Shown here: piece by piece, positions 1-5,816 of the stretch
Numbering within the stretch: the first letter of the stretch is position 1
Layout: every line of letters starts with the position of its first letter
NCBI GenBank assembly: GCA_045402695.1
Contig: JAWPNA010000121.1
Location: forward strand, 1 to 5,816
Length of the DNA stretch: 5,816 nt
Reading direction: 5' to 3'
DNA from: JAWPNA01 sp045402695
Lineage (GTDB): Bacteria > Acidobacteriota > Polarisedimenticolia > JACPZX01 > DASXTC01
Made by a program: the position numbers and the translations under genes
Notes under the pieces: model-generated
Database searches by the model: none
Told to the model about the DNA's origin: nothing
Seen by the model: the letters and a program-made list of their open reading frames with translations, nothing else

Positions 1-2634
1 ACCGGAAGCCGCCTTGGTCCGTACGAGATTCTCTCGCCGCTCGGCACCGGGGGCATGGGAGAGGTCTACCGCGCGCGTGACACGCGGCTGGACCGCGCTG
101 TCGCCGTCAAGGTGCTTCCGTCTCACCTCTCGGCCAACCCCGAGCTGCGCCAGCGCTTCGAGCGGGAGGCGCGGGCGATCTCCAGCCTCAGCCATCCCCA
201 TATCTGCACGCTGTACGACATCGGAAGCCAGGAGGGTGTTGACTATCTGGTGATGGAGCATCTCGAGGGGGAGACGCTCGCAGCGCGACTGCAGCGTGGG
301 CCGCTGCCCACCACCGACCTGATGCGCTGCGCCATCGAGATGGCCGACGCTCTGGACAAGGCCCACCGCCAGGGTGTGGTTCACCGCGACCTGAAGCCTG
401 GCAACATCATGATCACGAAATCGGGCGCCAAGCTGCTCGACTTTGGCCTCGCCAGGACGGTGGGAGCATCCGCCGTACCTTCGGCGCTGACCGCCTCCCC
501 CACGATGACGACCCCGCTGACGGCGGAGGGGATGATCGTGGGGACCTTCCAGTACATGGCCCCCGAGCAGCTCGAAGGCAAAGAAGCCGACGCGCGCAGC
601 GACCTCTTCGCGTTCGGGGCGGTCTTGTACGAGATGGCCACCGGATGCCGGGCCTTCTCCGGCGCGACCCAGGCCAGCCTGATCGCGTCCATCCTGAAGG
701 AAGAGCCAAAGCCGGTCGGGGATCTGGCGCCGCTGGCTCCTCCCACGCTGCAGAGAATCATCGCGGGATGCCTGGCGAAGGACCCCGACGAGCGCTGGCA
801 GAACGCTGGGGATCTCAAGCGCGAGCTGCGATGGATCGCGAGCGGCGGCGTTGCCTCGGGGGTGGAACCGCGGCCGGCGAGCCCAGCCCCGGCACGACGG
901 GTCCCGCTCTGGATGCTCTTGCCGGCGTGCGCCCTGCTGGCCGGCGCGCTGCTCGTCCTTGGATACTCGATGCGCCCCGTCGAGCCGGGGCGCCTCCTGC
1001 GCGCGGCGCTGCCGCTGGTCGATGGCGCGGTGCTGGACAACGAGAACACTTCGATCGCGCTTTCTCCTGATGGCCGGACGCTGGCATTCGTCGCCTCCGC
1101 GCCCGAAAGCCGTATCCGCGTCTGGGTGCGGCCCATGGATGGGATGCAAGCCCAGGCGTTGGTGGGAAGCGAAGGGGCGTCGTATCCCTTCTGGTCGCCG
1201 GACGGCCGATCGATCGGATTCTTCGCGGACGGAAAGCTCAAGAAGATCCCCGCCACGGGGGGCGCGGCGCAGACGCTGTGCGACGCCCCGGATGCACGGG
1301 GGGCAAGCTGGAGCAGCAAGGGAGTGATTGCCTTCTCCCCCGCACCATTCGGCGGTTTGTTGCAGTTGTCGGCCTCCGGAGGAACCCCCACGCCTCTCAC
1401 CCAGCCCGAGAAGGAGGGGATGACCCATCGGCTGCCTCATTTTCTGCCGGACGGTGATCGGTTGCTCTTTTTGAGCGGAAACGCCCCTGCGGAAAAGGGC
1501 AATGCCATCCTCGCTCTCGATCTACGGACAAAGACGATCACTCCCGTGGCGCAGGAGAACAGCGGCGGGCAGCTCGCGCCTCCCTCGCACCTGGCTTTCA
1601 TTCGTGACGGGAACCTGATGGTTCAGTCCATGGACCTCAAGCACCTCAGGATTGCGGGAGAGGCCGTTCCTATCGCCGAAGGAGTGACCTTCAACCCGAA
1701 CCGCTGGGCCGGGCAGTTCAGTTTCTCCGCGACCGGGCTGCTGGTGTTCCAGGCAGGAGGGGCCGAGCGGCTCGTCCAACTGACATGGTTCGATCTGGAG
1801 GGGAAATCGCTCGGCGTCGTCGGCAATCCGGCCCCGATGCTCGGAGTCTCCATTGCACCCGATGGGAAACGTGCCGCGGTGACGGTCGGGGGCTCGACCG
1901 GATCGGACATCTGGATCTACGATCTGGCCCGCGGCCTGGGAACGCGCTTCACCTTCGCCAAGACCGGGATCTTCTATTCCACACCTCTCTGGTCCCCGGA
2001 CGGCCGGCAGATCGTCTTTTCGAACTCGAACGGCGAAATCCTGTCCAAGGCGGCCGACGGCAGCTCCGCCGAGCGCCTCGTGTTCACCGGGCCGATCGCG
2101 AACAGGGAACCCGATAGCTGGTCCCCCGATGGCAGGCTGCTCTCCGTTCGGATGCAGAGCGGGACGTCCTACGACGAATGGATCGTGCCCGCGGACAAGC
2201 AGGGGGAGGCGCACTCCTTCATCGCCACTCCTGCCAGCGATTACTCCGGACGGTTTTCCCCCGATGGACGGTGGTTCTCGTACATCTCGAATGAATCGGG
2301 GCGGGGCGAGTTGTACGTGATCCCCTTCCCGGGCCCTGGAGGCAAGTGGCAGGTCTCCACCGGCGGGGCCCTCGATGGCTGGTGGTTCGGCGGGGGCCAC
2401 GGGATTCTCTATCAGACTCAGGAGGGACGGCTGATGGCCGTGGAGGTCCAGGCGACCGGGGCGAATCTCCAAGCCGGCGAGCCGCGCTCCATTTTTGGAG
2501 GAGCTTCCCTGCGCAGCCCCTTCGCCGTCGCGCCCGACGGCACCCGGCTGCTGGCGGCGATGTCGGCCGGACAGAGCGGCACGCCGACACTGAACCTCGT
2601 GGTGAACTGGAGCGAGGGGCTGTCGCAGCCCTGA
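1..2634 (+). CDS. Ser/Thr protein kinase with C-terminal beta-propeller (copy A), 5'-partial
   Basis: Membrane-anchored Hanks-type kinase, predicted to transfer ATP phosphate to Ser/Thr of unidentified cytoplasmic targets under control of an external sensor. The frame is open from base 1. The first visible residues (TGSRLGPYEIL) align with residue 5 onward of the downstream paralogue, so about four codons lie outside the window; the ATG at 55 sits inside the P-loop and is not the start. Window residues: glycine loop 14-23, Lys37, alphaC Glu56, HRD 128-130, Asn135, DFG 147-149, APE 187-189. A Pro/Ala/Arg linker (about 281-302) precedes one TM helix (about 303-322), then PD40-like motifs at about 355, 399, 483, 620, 665, 708, 753 and 845, ending in a LVVNW motif. 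The 877 visible residues match the family's usual size. Odd points: the blade near 781-805 lacks the usual W..DG.E motif, and the blade near 664-690 is shortened. Sensor ligand unknown. Confidence 0.95.
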   Translation, partial: TGSRLGPYEILSPLGTGGMGEVYRARDTRLDRAVAVKVLPSHLSANPELRQRFEREARAISSLSHPHICTLYDIGSQEGVDYLVMEHLEGETLAARLQRGPLPTTDLMRCAIEMADALDKAHRQGVVHRDLKPGNIMITKSGAKLLDFGLARTVGASAVPSALTASPTMTTPLTAEGMIVGTFQYMAPEQLEGKEADARSDLFAFGAVLYEMATGCRAFSGATQASLIASILKEEPKPVGDLAPLAPPTLQRIIAGCLAKDPDERWQNAGDLKRELRWIASGGVASGVEPRPASPAPARRVPLWMLLPACALLAGALLVLGYSMRPVEPGRLLRAALPLVDGAVLDNENTSIALSPDGRTLAFVASAPESRIRVWVRPMDGMQAQALVGSEGASYPFWSPDGRSIGFFADGKLKKIPATGGAAQTLCDAPDARGASWSSKGVIAFSPAPFGGLLQLSASGGTPTPLTQPEKEGMTHRLPHFLPDGDRLLFLSGNAPAEKGNAILALDLRTKTITPVAQENSGGQLAPPSHLAFIRDGNLMVQSMDLKHLRIAGEAVPIAEGVTFNPNRWAGQFSFSATGLLVFQAGGAERLVQLTWFDLEGKSLGVVGNPAPMLGVSIAPDGKRAAVTVGGSTGSDIWIYDLARGLGTRFTFAKTGIFYSTPLWSPDGRQIVFSNSNGEILSKAADGSSAERLVFTGPIANREPDSWSPDGRLLSVRMQSGTSYDEWIVPADKQGEAHSFIATPASDYSGRFSPDGRWFSYISNESGRGELYVIPFPGPGGKWQVSTGGALDGWWFGGGHGILYQTQEGRLMAVEVQATGANLQAGEPRSIFGGASLRSPFAVAPDGTRLLAAMSAGQSGTPTLNLVVNWSEGLSQP

Positions 2635-2644
2635 CCCACGGCTG

Positions 2645-2693
2645 CGGGCAGGAGAGAAGCGAGGGGATCGAAACGACCTGGAGCGCCTGCCCG
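2645..2693 (+). terminator. Possible stem-loop terminator of copy A (no U-tract)
   Basis: The arms CGGGCAGG (2645-2652) and CCTGCCCG (2686-2693) are perfect 8-bp complements around a 33-nt loop, starting 10 bases after the stop codon of copy A. Location and GC content suit 3'-end formation. There is no following T-run, so it is not a canonical intrinsic terminator. An alternative stem, ACCTGG (2676-2681) with CCAGGT (2705-2710), would compete with it. It may only be 3'-end structure or chance pairing in GC-rich DNA. Confidence 0.2.
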
Positions 2694-2748
2694 TCAACCA
2701 CTGCCCAGGTGGCGCCCCGTCATTCTCTGGCCGTGAGCTCGTGCGGAC

Positions 2749-2883
2749 ATGAAAAACCCCAGAGCCCAGCCTGCGCGACCGAAAGATTTGTCGGAGTTGG
2801 TGGCGGGGGCACGCTACTCAGCAGCAAAGACATCTTTGGGACAGCCGGAACGCCTGCCGCTGCCCGGTCGCAGGGCTGCTTGA
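2749..2883 (+). CDS. Doubtful small ORF, 44 aa, function unknown
   Basis: An ATG-to-TGA frame whose product begins MKNPRAQPARPKDLSELV and ends LPGRRAA; it is basic and Pro/Arg-rich. I do not recognise it. There is no Shine-Dalgarno upstream (the preceding bases are CTCGTGCGGAC). By hand count 27 of 44 codons end in G or C, which looks lower than in the flanking kinase genes and argues against coding. It lies wholly between the two kinases, and its stop codon falls in the right arm of the 2813-2888 inverted repeat. It could be a gene remnant or chance; listed only because it is the one short frame in the gap with any plausibility. Confidence 0.12.
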   Translation: MKNPRAQPARPKDLSELVAGARYSAAKTSLGQPERLPLPGRRAA

Positions 2884-2888
2884 GTAGC
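2813..2888. repeat. Inverted repeat, 13-bp arms with one bulged base
   Basis: The left arm GCTACTCAGCAGC (2813-2825) pairs fully with the right arm GCTGCTTGAGTAGC (2875-2888) apart from one extra T at 2880/2881. The enclosed bases contain a small hairpin, CAAAG-ACAT-CTTTG (2825-2838, sharing base 2825 with the outer arm), and a short stem CCTGC (2853-2857) with GCAGG (2870-2874). The total of 76 nt and the branched shape recall a tRNA, but there is no T-loop GGTTCGA motif and no anticodon arm. Flanks show no target-site duplication, so a MITE is not supported. It could be a structured RNA element, a protein-binding palindrome, or chance. Confidence 0.45.
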
Positions 2889-2953
2889 CGCGCTCGGATT
2901 CGATCGAGTGCAGTAGAAGCGCACGGCGGTCGCCCTCGGCCTTAAGGAGCATG

Positions 2954-2989
2954 GCCTGATCGCCAGGCTCGCAACCTGGACCCGGTCCA
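2954..2989 (+). promoter_or_regulatory. Three overlapping, mutually exclusive short hairpins
   Basis: GCCTG (2954-2958) pairs with CAGGC (2964-2968); CCAGG (2963-2967) pairs with CCTGG (2975-2979); TGGAC (2977-2981) pairs with GTCCA (2985-2989). The middle stem shares bases with both outer stems, giving attenuator-like either/or geometry. No U-tract follows, and 5-bp stems are common in GC-rich DNA, so a regulatory role is only a possibility. Confidence 0.15.
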
Positions 2990-2992
2990 CCT

Positions 2993-3005
2993 TCGCCTCC
3001 TGCTC
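2993..3005 (+). repeat. 13-bp direct repeat, upstream copy
   Basis: TCGCCTCCTGCTC, 71 bp before the start codon of copy B, is identical to positions 5753-5765 just after its stop codon. Similarity continues weakly beyond (CCCTT follows in both, offset by two bases). Confidence 0.5.
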
Positions 3006-3038
3006 CCTTCGAGCGGCGGCATAGGCTAGGTTGATTCC

Positions 3039-3073
3039 TTCCGCTCCCTGGGCCCTTTCTGGTAGGCTACGAT
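3039..3073 (+). promoter_or_regulatory. Weak candidate promoter of copy B, possibly for leaderless mRNA
   Basis: A -10-like TAGGCT (3063-3068), overlapping an alternative TACGAT (3068-3073), lies 3-8 bases before the ATG at 3077. A poor -35-like TTCCGC (3039-3044) sits 18 bases upstream of TAGGCT. This spacing would start the transcript at or within a few bases of the start codon. It fits the absence of a good Shine-Dalgarno; GGTAGG at 3061-3066 is the only weak candidate. Sigma-70-like hexamers this degenerate occur by chance. Confidence 0.2.
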
Positions 3074-3076
3074 GCG

Positions 3077-5749
3077 ATGCCGTTGGAAATCGGCACTCGC
3101 CTGGGCCCCTACGAGATCCTCGCCCCGCTCGGCGCTGGCGGCATGGGTGAAGTGTACCGTGCGCGCGATACGCGTCTCGACCGCGCGGTTGCCGTCAAGG
3201 TGCTCCCCTCCCACTTGTCGGCGAACCATGACGCCCGCCAGCGCTTCGAACGCGAGGCGCGCGCGGTATCAAGCCTGAACCACCCTCACATCTGCACGCT
3301 GCACGACATTGGAAGCCAGGACGGCGTCGACTTTCTGGTCATGGAGCACCTCGAGGGGGAGACGCTCGCCGCACGACTGCAGAGAGGGCCGCTGCCGCCT
3401 GCCGAGCTTCTGCGCTGCGCCACCGAGGTGGCTGACGCTCTTGAGAAGGCACACCGACAAGGGCTCATTCATCGCGATCTGAAGCCGGGCAACGTGATGC
3501 TGACAAAGTCGGGCGCCAAGCTGCTTGACTTCGGCCTGGCCAAGACGCTGGCTGCGGCCGGCGGGCCAGGCGGTATGACCGGTTCGCCTACCATGACCAG
3601 CCCGCTGACTGCCGCCGGGGCACTCGTCGGAACCTTCCAGTACATGGCCCCGGAGCAGCTCGAGGGAAGCGAGGCGGATGCTCGCAGCGACATCTTCGCG
3701 TTCGGCATGACCCTCTACGAGATGGCCACCGGGAAGAAAGCCTTTGGAGGCAAGACGCAGGCGAGCTTGATCGCCTCGATCCTGAAGGAGGAGCCCCAGC
3801 CGATCTCGGTATTTCAGTCGATGACGCCGCCCGCGATCGAGCGGCTGGTGAGCACCTGCTTGGCGAAGGACCCCGAGGAGCGGCGCCAGACGATGCACGA
3901 TGTCCTGCTGGAGCTGAGATGGATCGCCGAAGCGGGCCCGCAGCCGGGAGTCCCAGCCGTGGCCGCGTCGCGCTCGAGACCACGCGAGCGACTCCTCTGG
4001 TTCCTGGTGGTGCTTCTCGGAGCTGTCGGCGTGGCACTCGGGCTCGCCTGGCACCGTGCCGTCTCGGTCGAGCCGCGAGCGATCCATGCCTTCGTGACCG
4101 CACCCGACAAGACCACCATTCGCTCGACCGGGTTCGGCGCCGGGCCAGTGGCAGTCTCTCCCGATGGGAGTCGCCTCGTTTTCGCGGCCAGGAGGGAGGA
4201 TGGCATCGAGCTGCTCTGGGTGCGCCCCCTCGACTCGGCGGTCGCCACTCCGCTGGTCGGTACCGAGGCTGCCTCCTACCCGTTCTGGTCTCCCGACGGA
4301 CGGAGCATCGGGTTTTTCGCCGCCGGAAAGCTCAAGCGAGTCGATGCGGCCGGCGGACCGGCGCTGAGTCTGTGCGACGCCAGCGGAGCAAGAGGAGGTG
4401 CGTGGAATCCCGAGGGGGTCATCCTTTTCGCACCGCAGCAGGCGTCGGGGCTGTTCCGCGTGCCGGCGGCAGGCGGCGTACCCGTCGAGGTGACGAAACT
4501 CGACGAAGCGCGCCACGAGGAAACCCATCGGTGGCCCCAGTTCCTTCCCGGCGGGCGGAGGTTCATTTTCTTCTCGCGCATAGCCGTCGGCGACGAGACC
4601 AACGCGGTCATGGCGGGCTCGCTGGACGGTGGCGACGCCAGGATCATCTTCCGAAACCACTCCAATGCCGTGTACGCCTCAGAGCACCTGCTTTTCATGC
4701 GGGACACGACCCTGATGGCGCAGCCGTTCAACGCGTCCGACCTGACATTGAAGGGGGACGCGGTTCCCATCGCCGAGCAGGTCCAGTTCGACGCGGCCTT
4801 CTCCCGTGGCGTCTTCTCGGCCTCAGAGAACGGCGTTCTGGTCTACCAGACCGGCGATGCCCAGACCGGCTCGCAACTCATCTGGTTCGATCGTAGCGGC
4901 AAGCAGACAGGCACCCTCGGTGACAAGGCGCTCTACGTCGACTTCAGTATCTCTCCCGATCTCAAGAAAGTCGCGGTGAGTGTGTCGGATCCTCGGGTGG
5001 GCCCCCCCGACCTCTGGATCTACGAAGTCGGTCGAGGCCTGCGGACGCGTTTTACCTTCGACCCCAGGCCAGACAACGGGCCCATATGGTCGCCTGACGG
5101 TTCCCGCGTCGTCTTCTCCTCCACCCGCAAGGGCAGCTTCGACCTGTACATCAAGTCGTACGCCGGTTCGGCGGACGAGGAGCTGTTCCTAGAGACCGAG
5201 CACGACCAGTTTCCCGAAAGCTGGTCCTCCGACGGCCGCTACGTGGCCTACCAAAGCCGCGGCGTCCCGGGTACCGTGTCCGATATCTGGGTCCTTCCGC
5301 TCTCCGGCGACCGGAAGCCGATCCCATTCCTTCAGACTCGATTCCTTGAGCGCCATGCGCAGTTCTCGCCCGACGGCCATTGGATCGCATACATCTCGGA
5401 TGAGTCAGGGCGTGATGAAGTTTACGTGGCCCCGTTTCCCGTGCCCGGTCGCAAGTGGCAGATCTCCAACGCCGGCGGTATTCGGCCGTACTGGCGGCAG
5501 GACGGGCGGGAAATCTATTACCTGGCCGAGGACAACAGAATCACTGCGGTGGATGTCGGTCAGCAGGGAGCAACATTTGAGGTGGGCGCTGCGAAACCGC
5601 TGTTCGTGATCCGCCCGCAGCGGCCGGGGACGATCTACCGGGTCTCCCCGGAGGGACAGCGGTTTCTCGTCAACACCGCCGTCGAGGAGGAGCGCCCCAC
5701 CCCGCTGACTCTCGTCGTGAACTGGACCGCGGACTTGAAGCAGAAGTGA
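3077..5749 (+). CDS. Ser/Thr protein kinase with C-terminal beta-propeller (copy B), complete
   Basis: Complete 890-aa paralogue of the preceding gene: a predicted one-pass membrane receptor kinase with unknown substrate. Start: ATG 3077 is the first plausible in-frame start after an in-frame TGA at 3032, and it places GTRLGPYEIL at the usual N-terminal position. Kinase domain, residues about 12-281: LGAGGMGEVY loop 18-27, Lys41, Glu60, HRD 132-134, Asn139, DFG 151-153, APE 191-193, Arg269. The activation segment is long and Thr/Ser/Gly-rich (156-186), with several possible autophosphorylation Thr. A linker with many Arg (299-305) precedes the TM helix (306-324), giving kinase inside and propeller outside. 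PD40/TolB-like motifs start at about 361, 405, 490 (LPGG, Asp lost), 626, 672, 717, 764, 806 (WRQDGRE) and 857; the C-terminus carries LVVNW. The propeller is closer to the family consensus than copy A. A 442-bp gap separates it from copy A, so it probably has its own promoter. No consensus Shine-Dalgarno is seen. Confidence 0.97.
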   Translation: MPLEIGTRLGPYEILAPLGAGGMGEVYRARDTRLDRAVAVKVLPSHLSANHDARQRFEREARAVSSLNHPHICTLHDIGSQDGVDFLVMEHLEGETLAARLQRGPLPPAELLRCATEVADALEKAHRQGLIHRDLKPGNVMLTKSGAKLLDFGLAKTLAAAGGPGGMTGSPTMTSPLTAAGALVGTFQYMAPEQLEGSEADARSDIFAFGMTLYEMATGKKAFGGKTQASLIASILKEEPQPISVFQSMTPPAIERLVSTCLAKDPEERRQTMHDVLLELRWIAEAGPQPGVPAVAASRSRPRERLLWFLVVLLGAVGVALGLAWHRAVSVEPRAIHAFVTAPDKTTIRSTGFGAGPVAVSPDGSRLVFAARREDGIELLWVRPLDSAVATPLVGTEAASYPFWSPDGRSIGFFAAGKLKRVDAAGGPALSLCDASGARGGAWNPEGVILFAPQQASGLFRVPAAGGVPVEVTKLDEARHEETHRWPQFLPGGRRFIFFSRIAVGDETNAVMAGSLDGGDARIIFRNHSNAVYASEHLLFMRDTTLMAQPFNASDLTLKGDAVPIAEQVQFDAAFSRGVFSASENGVLVYQTGDAQTGSQLIWFDRSGKQTGTLGDKALYVDFSISPDLKKVAVSVSDPRVGPPDLWIYEVGRGLRTRFTFDPRPDNGPIWSPDGSRVVFSSTRKGSFDLYIKSYAGSADEELFLETEHDQFPESWSSDGRYVAYQSRGVPGTVSDIWVLPLSGDRKPIPFLQTRFLERHAQFSPDGHWIAYISDESGRDEVYVAPFPVPGRKWQISNAGGIRPYWRQDGREIYYLAEDNRITAVDVGQQGATFEVGAAKPLFVIRPQRPGTIYRVSPEGQRFLVNTAVEEERPTPLTLVVNWTADLKQK

Positions 5750-5752
5750 TGC

Positions 5753-5765
5753 TCGCCTCCTGCTC
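5753..5765 (+). repeat. 13-bp direct repeat, downstream copy
   Basis: TCGCCTCCTGCTC begins three bases after the stop codon of copy B and matches 2993-3005. The rest of the window (5766-5816) is pyrimidine-rich, has no gene or clear terminator, and loosely resembles the leader of copy B (shared GATCCTT/GATTCCTT, CCCTGG and CTAC blocks in the same order). Confidence 0.5.
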
Positions 5766-5816
5766 TTCCCTTGTCTCCTACGGGATCCTTGCCCCCTGGA
5801 CTTGGGACTACAGATA

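Larger units (their letters stand above)
2635..3076. other. Intergenic region between the two kinase genes
   Basis: This 442-bp gap holds no confident gene. I see a GC-rich stem just after copy A, a doubtful 44-codon ORF, a 13-bp bulged inverted repeat at 2813-2888, a run of overlapping short hairpins at 2954-2989, and a weak promoter-like sequence directly upstream of copy B. The gap is long for two genes that could otherwise be co-transcribed, which favours separate transcription of copy B. An extended frame from copy A's shadow (2346-2945) runs through it but has no coding character. No tRNA, CRISPR or insertion-sequence signature is visible. Confidence 0.7.

Noticed and set aside
55..57. 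ATG 55 as the start of copy A
   Set aside because: It would remove the first half of the glycine-rich loop; the frame is open to base 1 and the upstream codons match the paralogue's N-terminus.
381..1400. 339-aa minus-strand frame opposite the kinase half of copy A
   Set aside because: Antisense shadow. A similar minus-strand frame at 3469-3708 opposite copy B gives a similar peptide (ending LPGFRSR) only because the sense strands are homologous.
1522..2697. 391-aa minus-strand frame opposite copy A
   Set aside because: Antisense shadow of the propeller-coding region; low-complexity Arg/Gly/Pro-rich product with no domain.
2813..2888. tRNA gene
   Set aside because: The outer stem and 76-nt length fit, but there is no T-arm GGTTCGA consensus, no proper D arm or anticodon arm, and the outer stem runs 13 bp rather than 7.
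2813..2888. MITE or insertion-sequence remnant
   Set aside because: No target-site duplication next to the arms, no transposase fragment, and no second copy in the window.
2346..2945. 199-aa plus-strand frame running from inside copy A into the gap
   Set aside because: Out-of-frame shadow of copy A that happens to stay open in the intergenic region; no motif, no ribosome-binding site.
3269..4660. 463-aa open frame on the minus strand opposite copy B
   Set aside because: It lies wholly antisense to a gene with strong domain evidence; such long shadows are usual in high-GC DNA, and its product shows no recognisable motif.
1..5749. A novel multi-gene defence or signalling system
   Set aside because: Only two paralogous kinase-propeller genes of a known family are present; no nuclease, transposase, toxin, cyclase or other effector gene is seen, and nothing supports calling it a new system.

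Overview
The window is high-GC (roughly two thirds G+C) bacterial DNA carrying two tandem, same-strand paralogous genes. Each encodes a membrane-anchored Hanks-type Ser/Thr protein kinase fused to an extracytoplasmic TolB/PD40-type beta-propeller. This architecture, with the HRDLKPGN and MAPEQLEG kinase signatures, the repeated W/F-SPDG propeller motifs, the ESGR..(E/L)VYV.PFP blade and the terminal LVVNW motif, is the type greatly expanded in Acidobacteriota and some related soil or metagenomic lineages. I infer a member of that group; no rRNA or other marker is present to confirm it.

Layout: positions 1-2634 hold kinase-propeller A, whose 5' end lies outside the window; by alignment to its neighbour only about four codons are missing. 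Positions 2635-3076 are a 442-bp intergenic stretch. It has no confident gene but contains several hairpins, a 13-bp bulged inverted repeat enclosing about 50 nt, one doubtful 44-codon ORF, and a candidate promoter directly before the next start. Positions 3077-5749 hold kinase-propeller B, which is complete (890 aa). Positions 5750-5816 are non-coding as far as visible and begin with a 13-bp copy of a sequence also found upstream of gene B.

Function: both proteins keep every catalytic residue I can check (P-loop glycines, VAVK Lys, alphaC Glu, HRD, DFG, APE), so both are probably active kinases. Each has one transmembrane helix after a basic, Pro-rich linker, placing the kinase in the cytoplasm and the propeller outside. 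The propeller presumably senses a ligand or partner protein, but substrate and ligand cannot be read from the sequence. The kinase halves are about three quarters identical by eye. The propellers are clearly more diverged, and gene A has lost canonical blade motifs that gene B keeps. The simplest reading is an old tandem duplication with the output domain conserved and the sensor domain diversifying.

I do not see a clearly new system. The points most worth a second look are the asymmetric divergence of the pair, the structured intergenic region, and a hint that gene B's upstream module recurs after its stop codon, which would predict a further gene just beyond the window.
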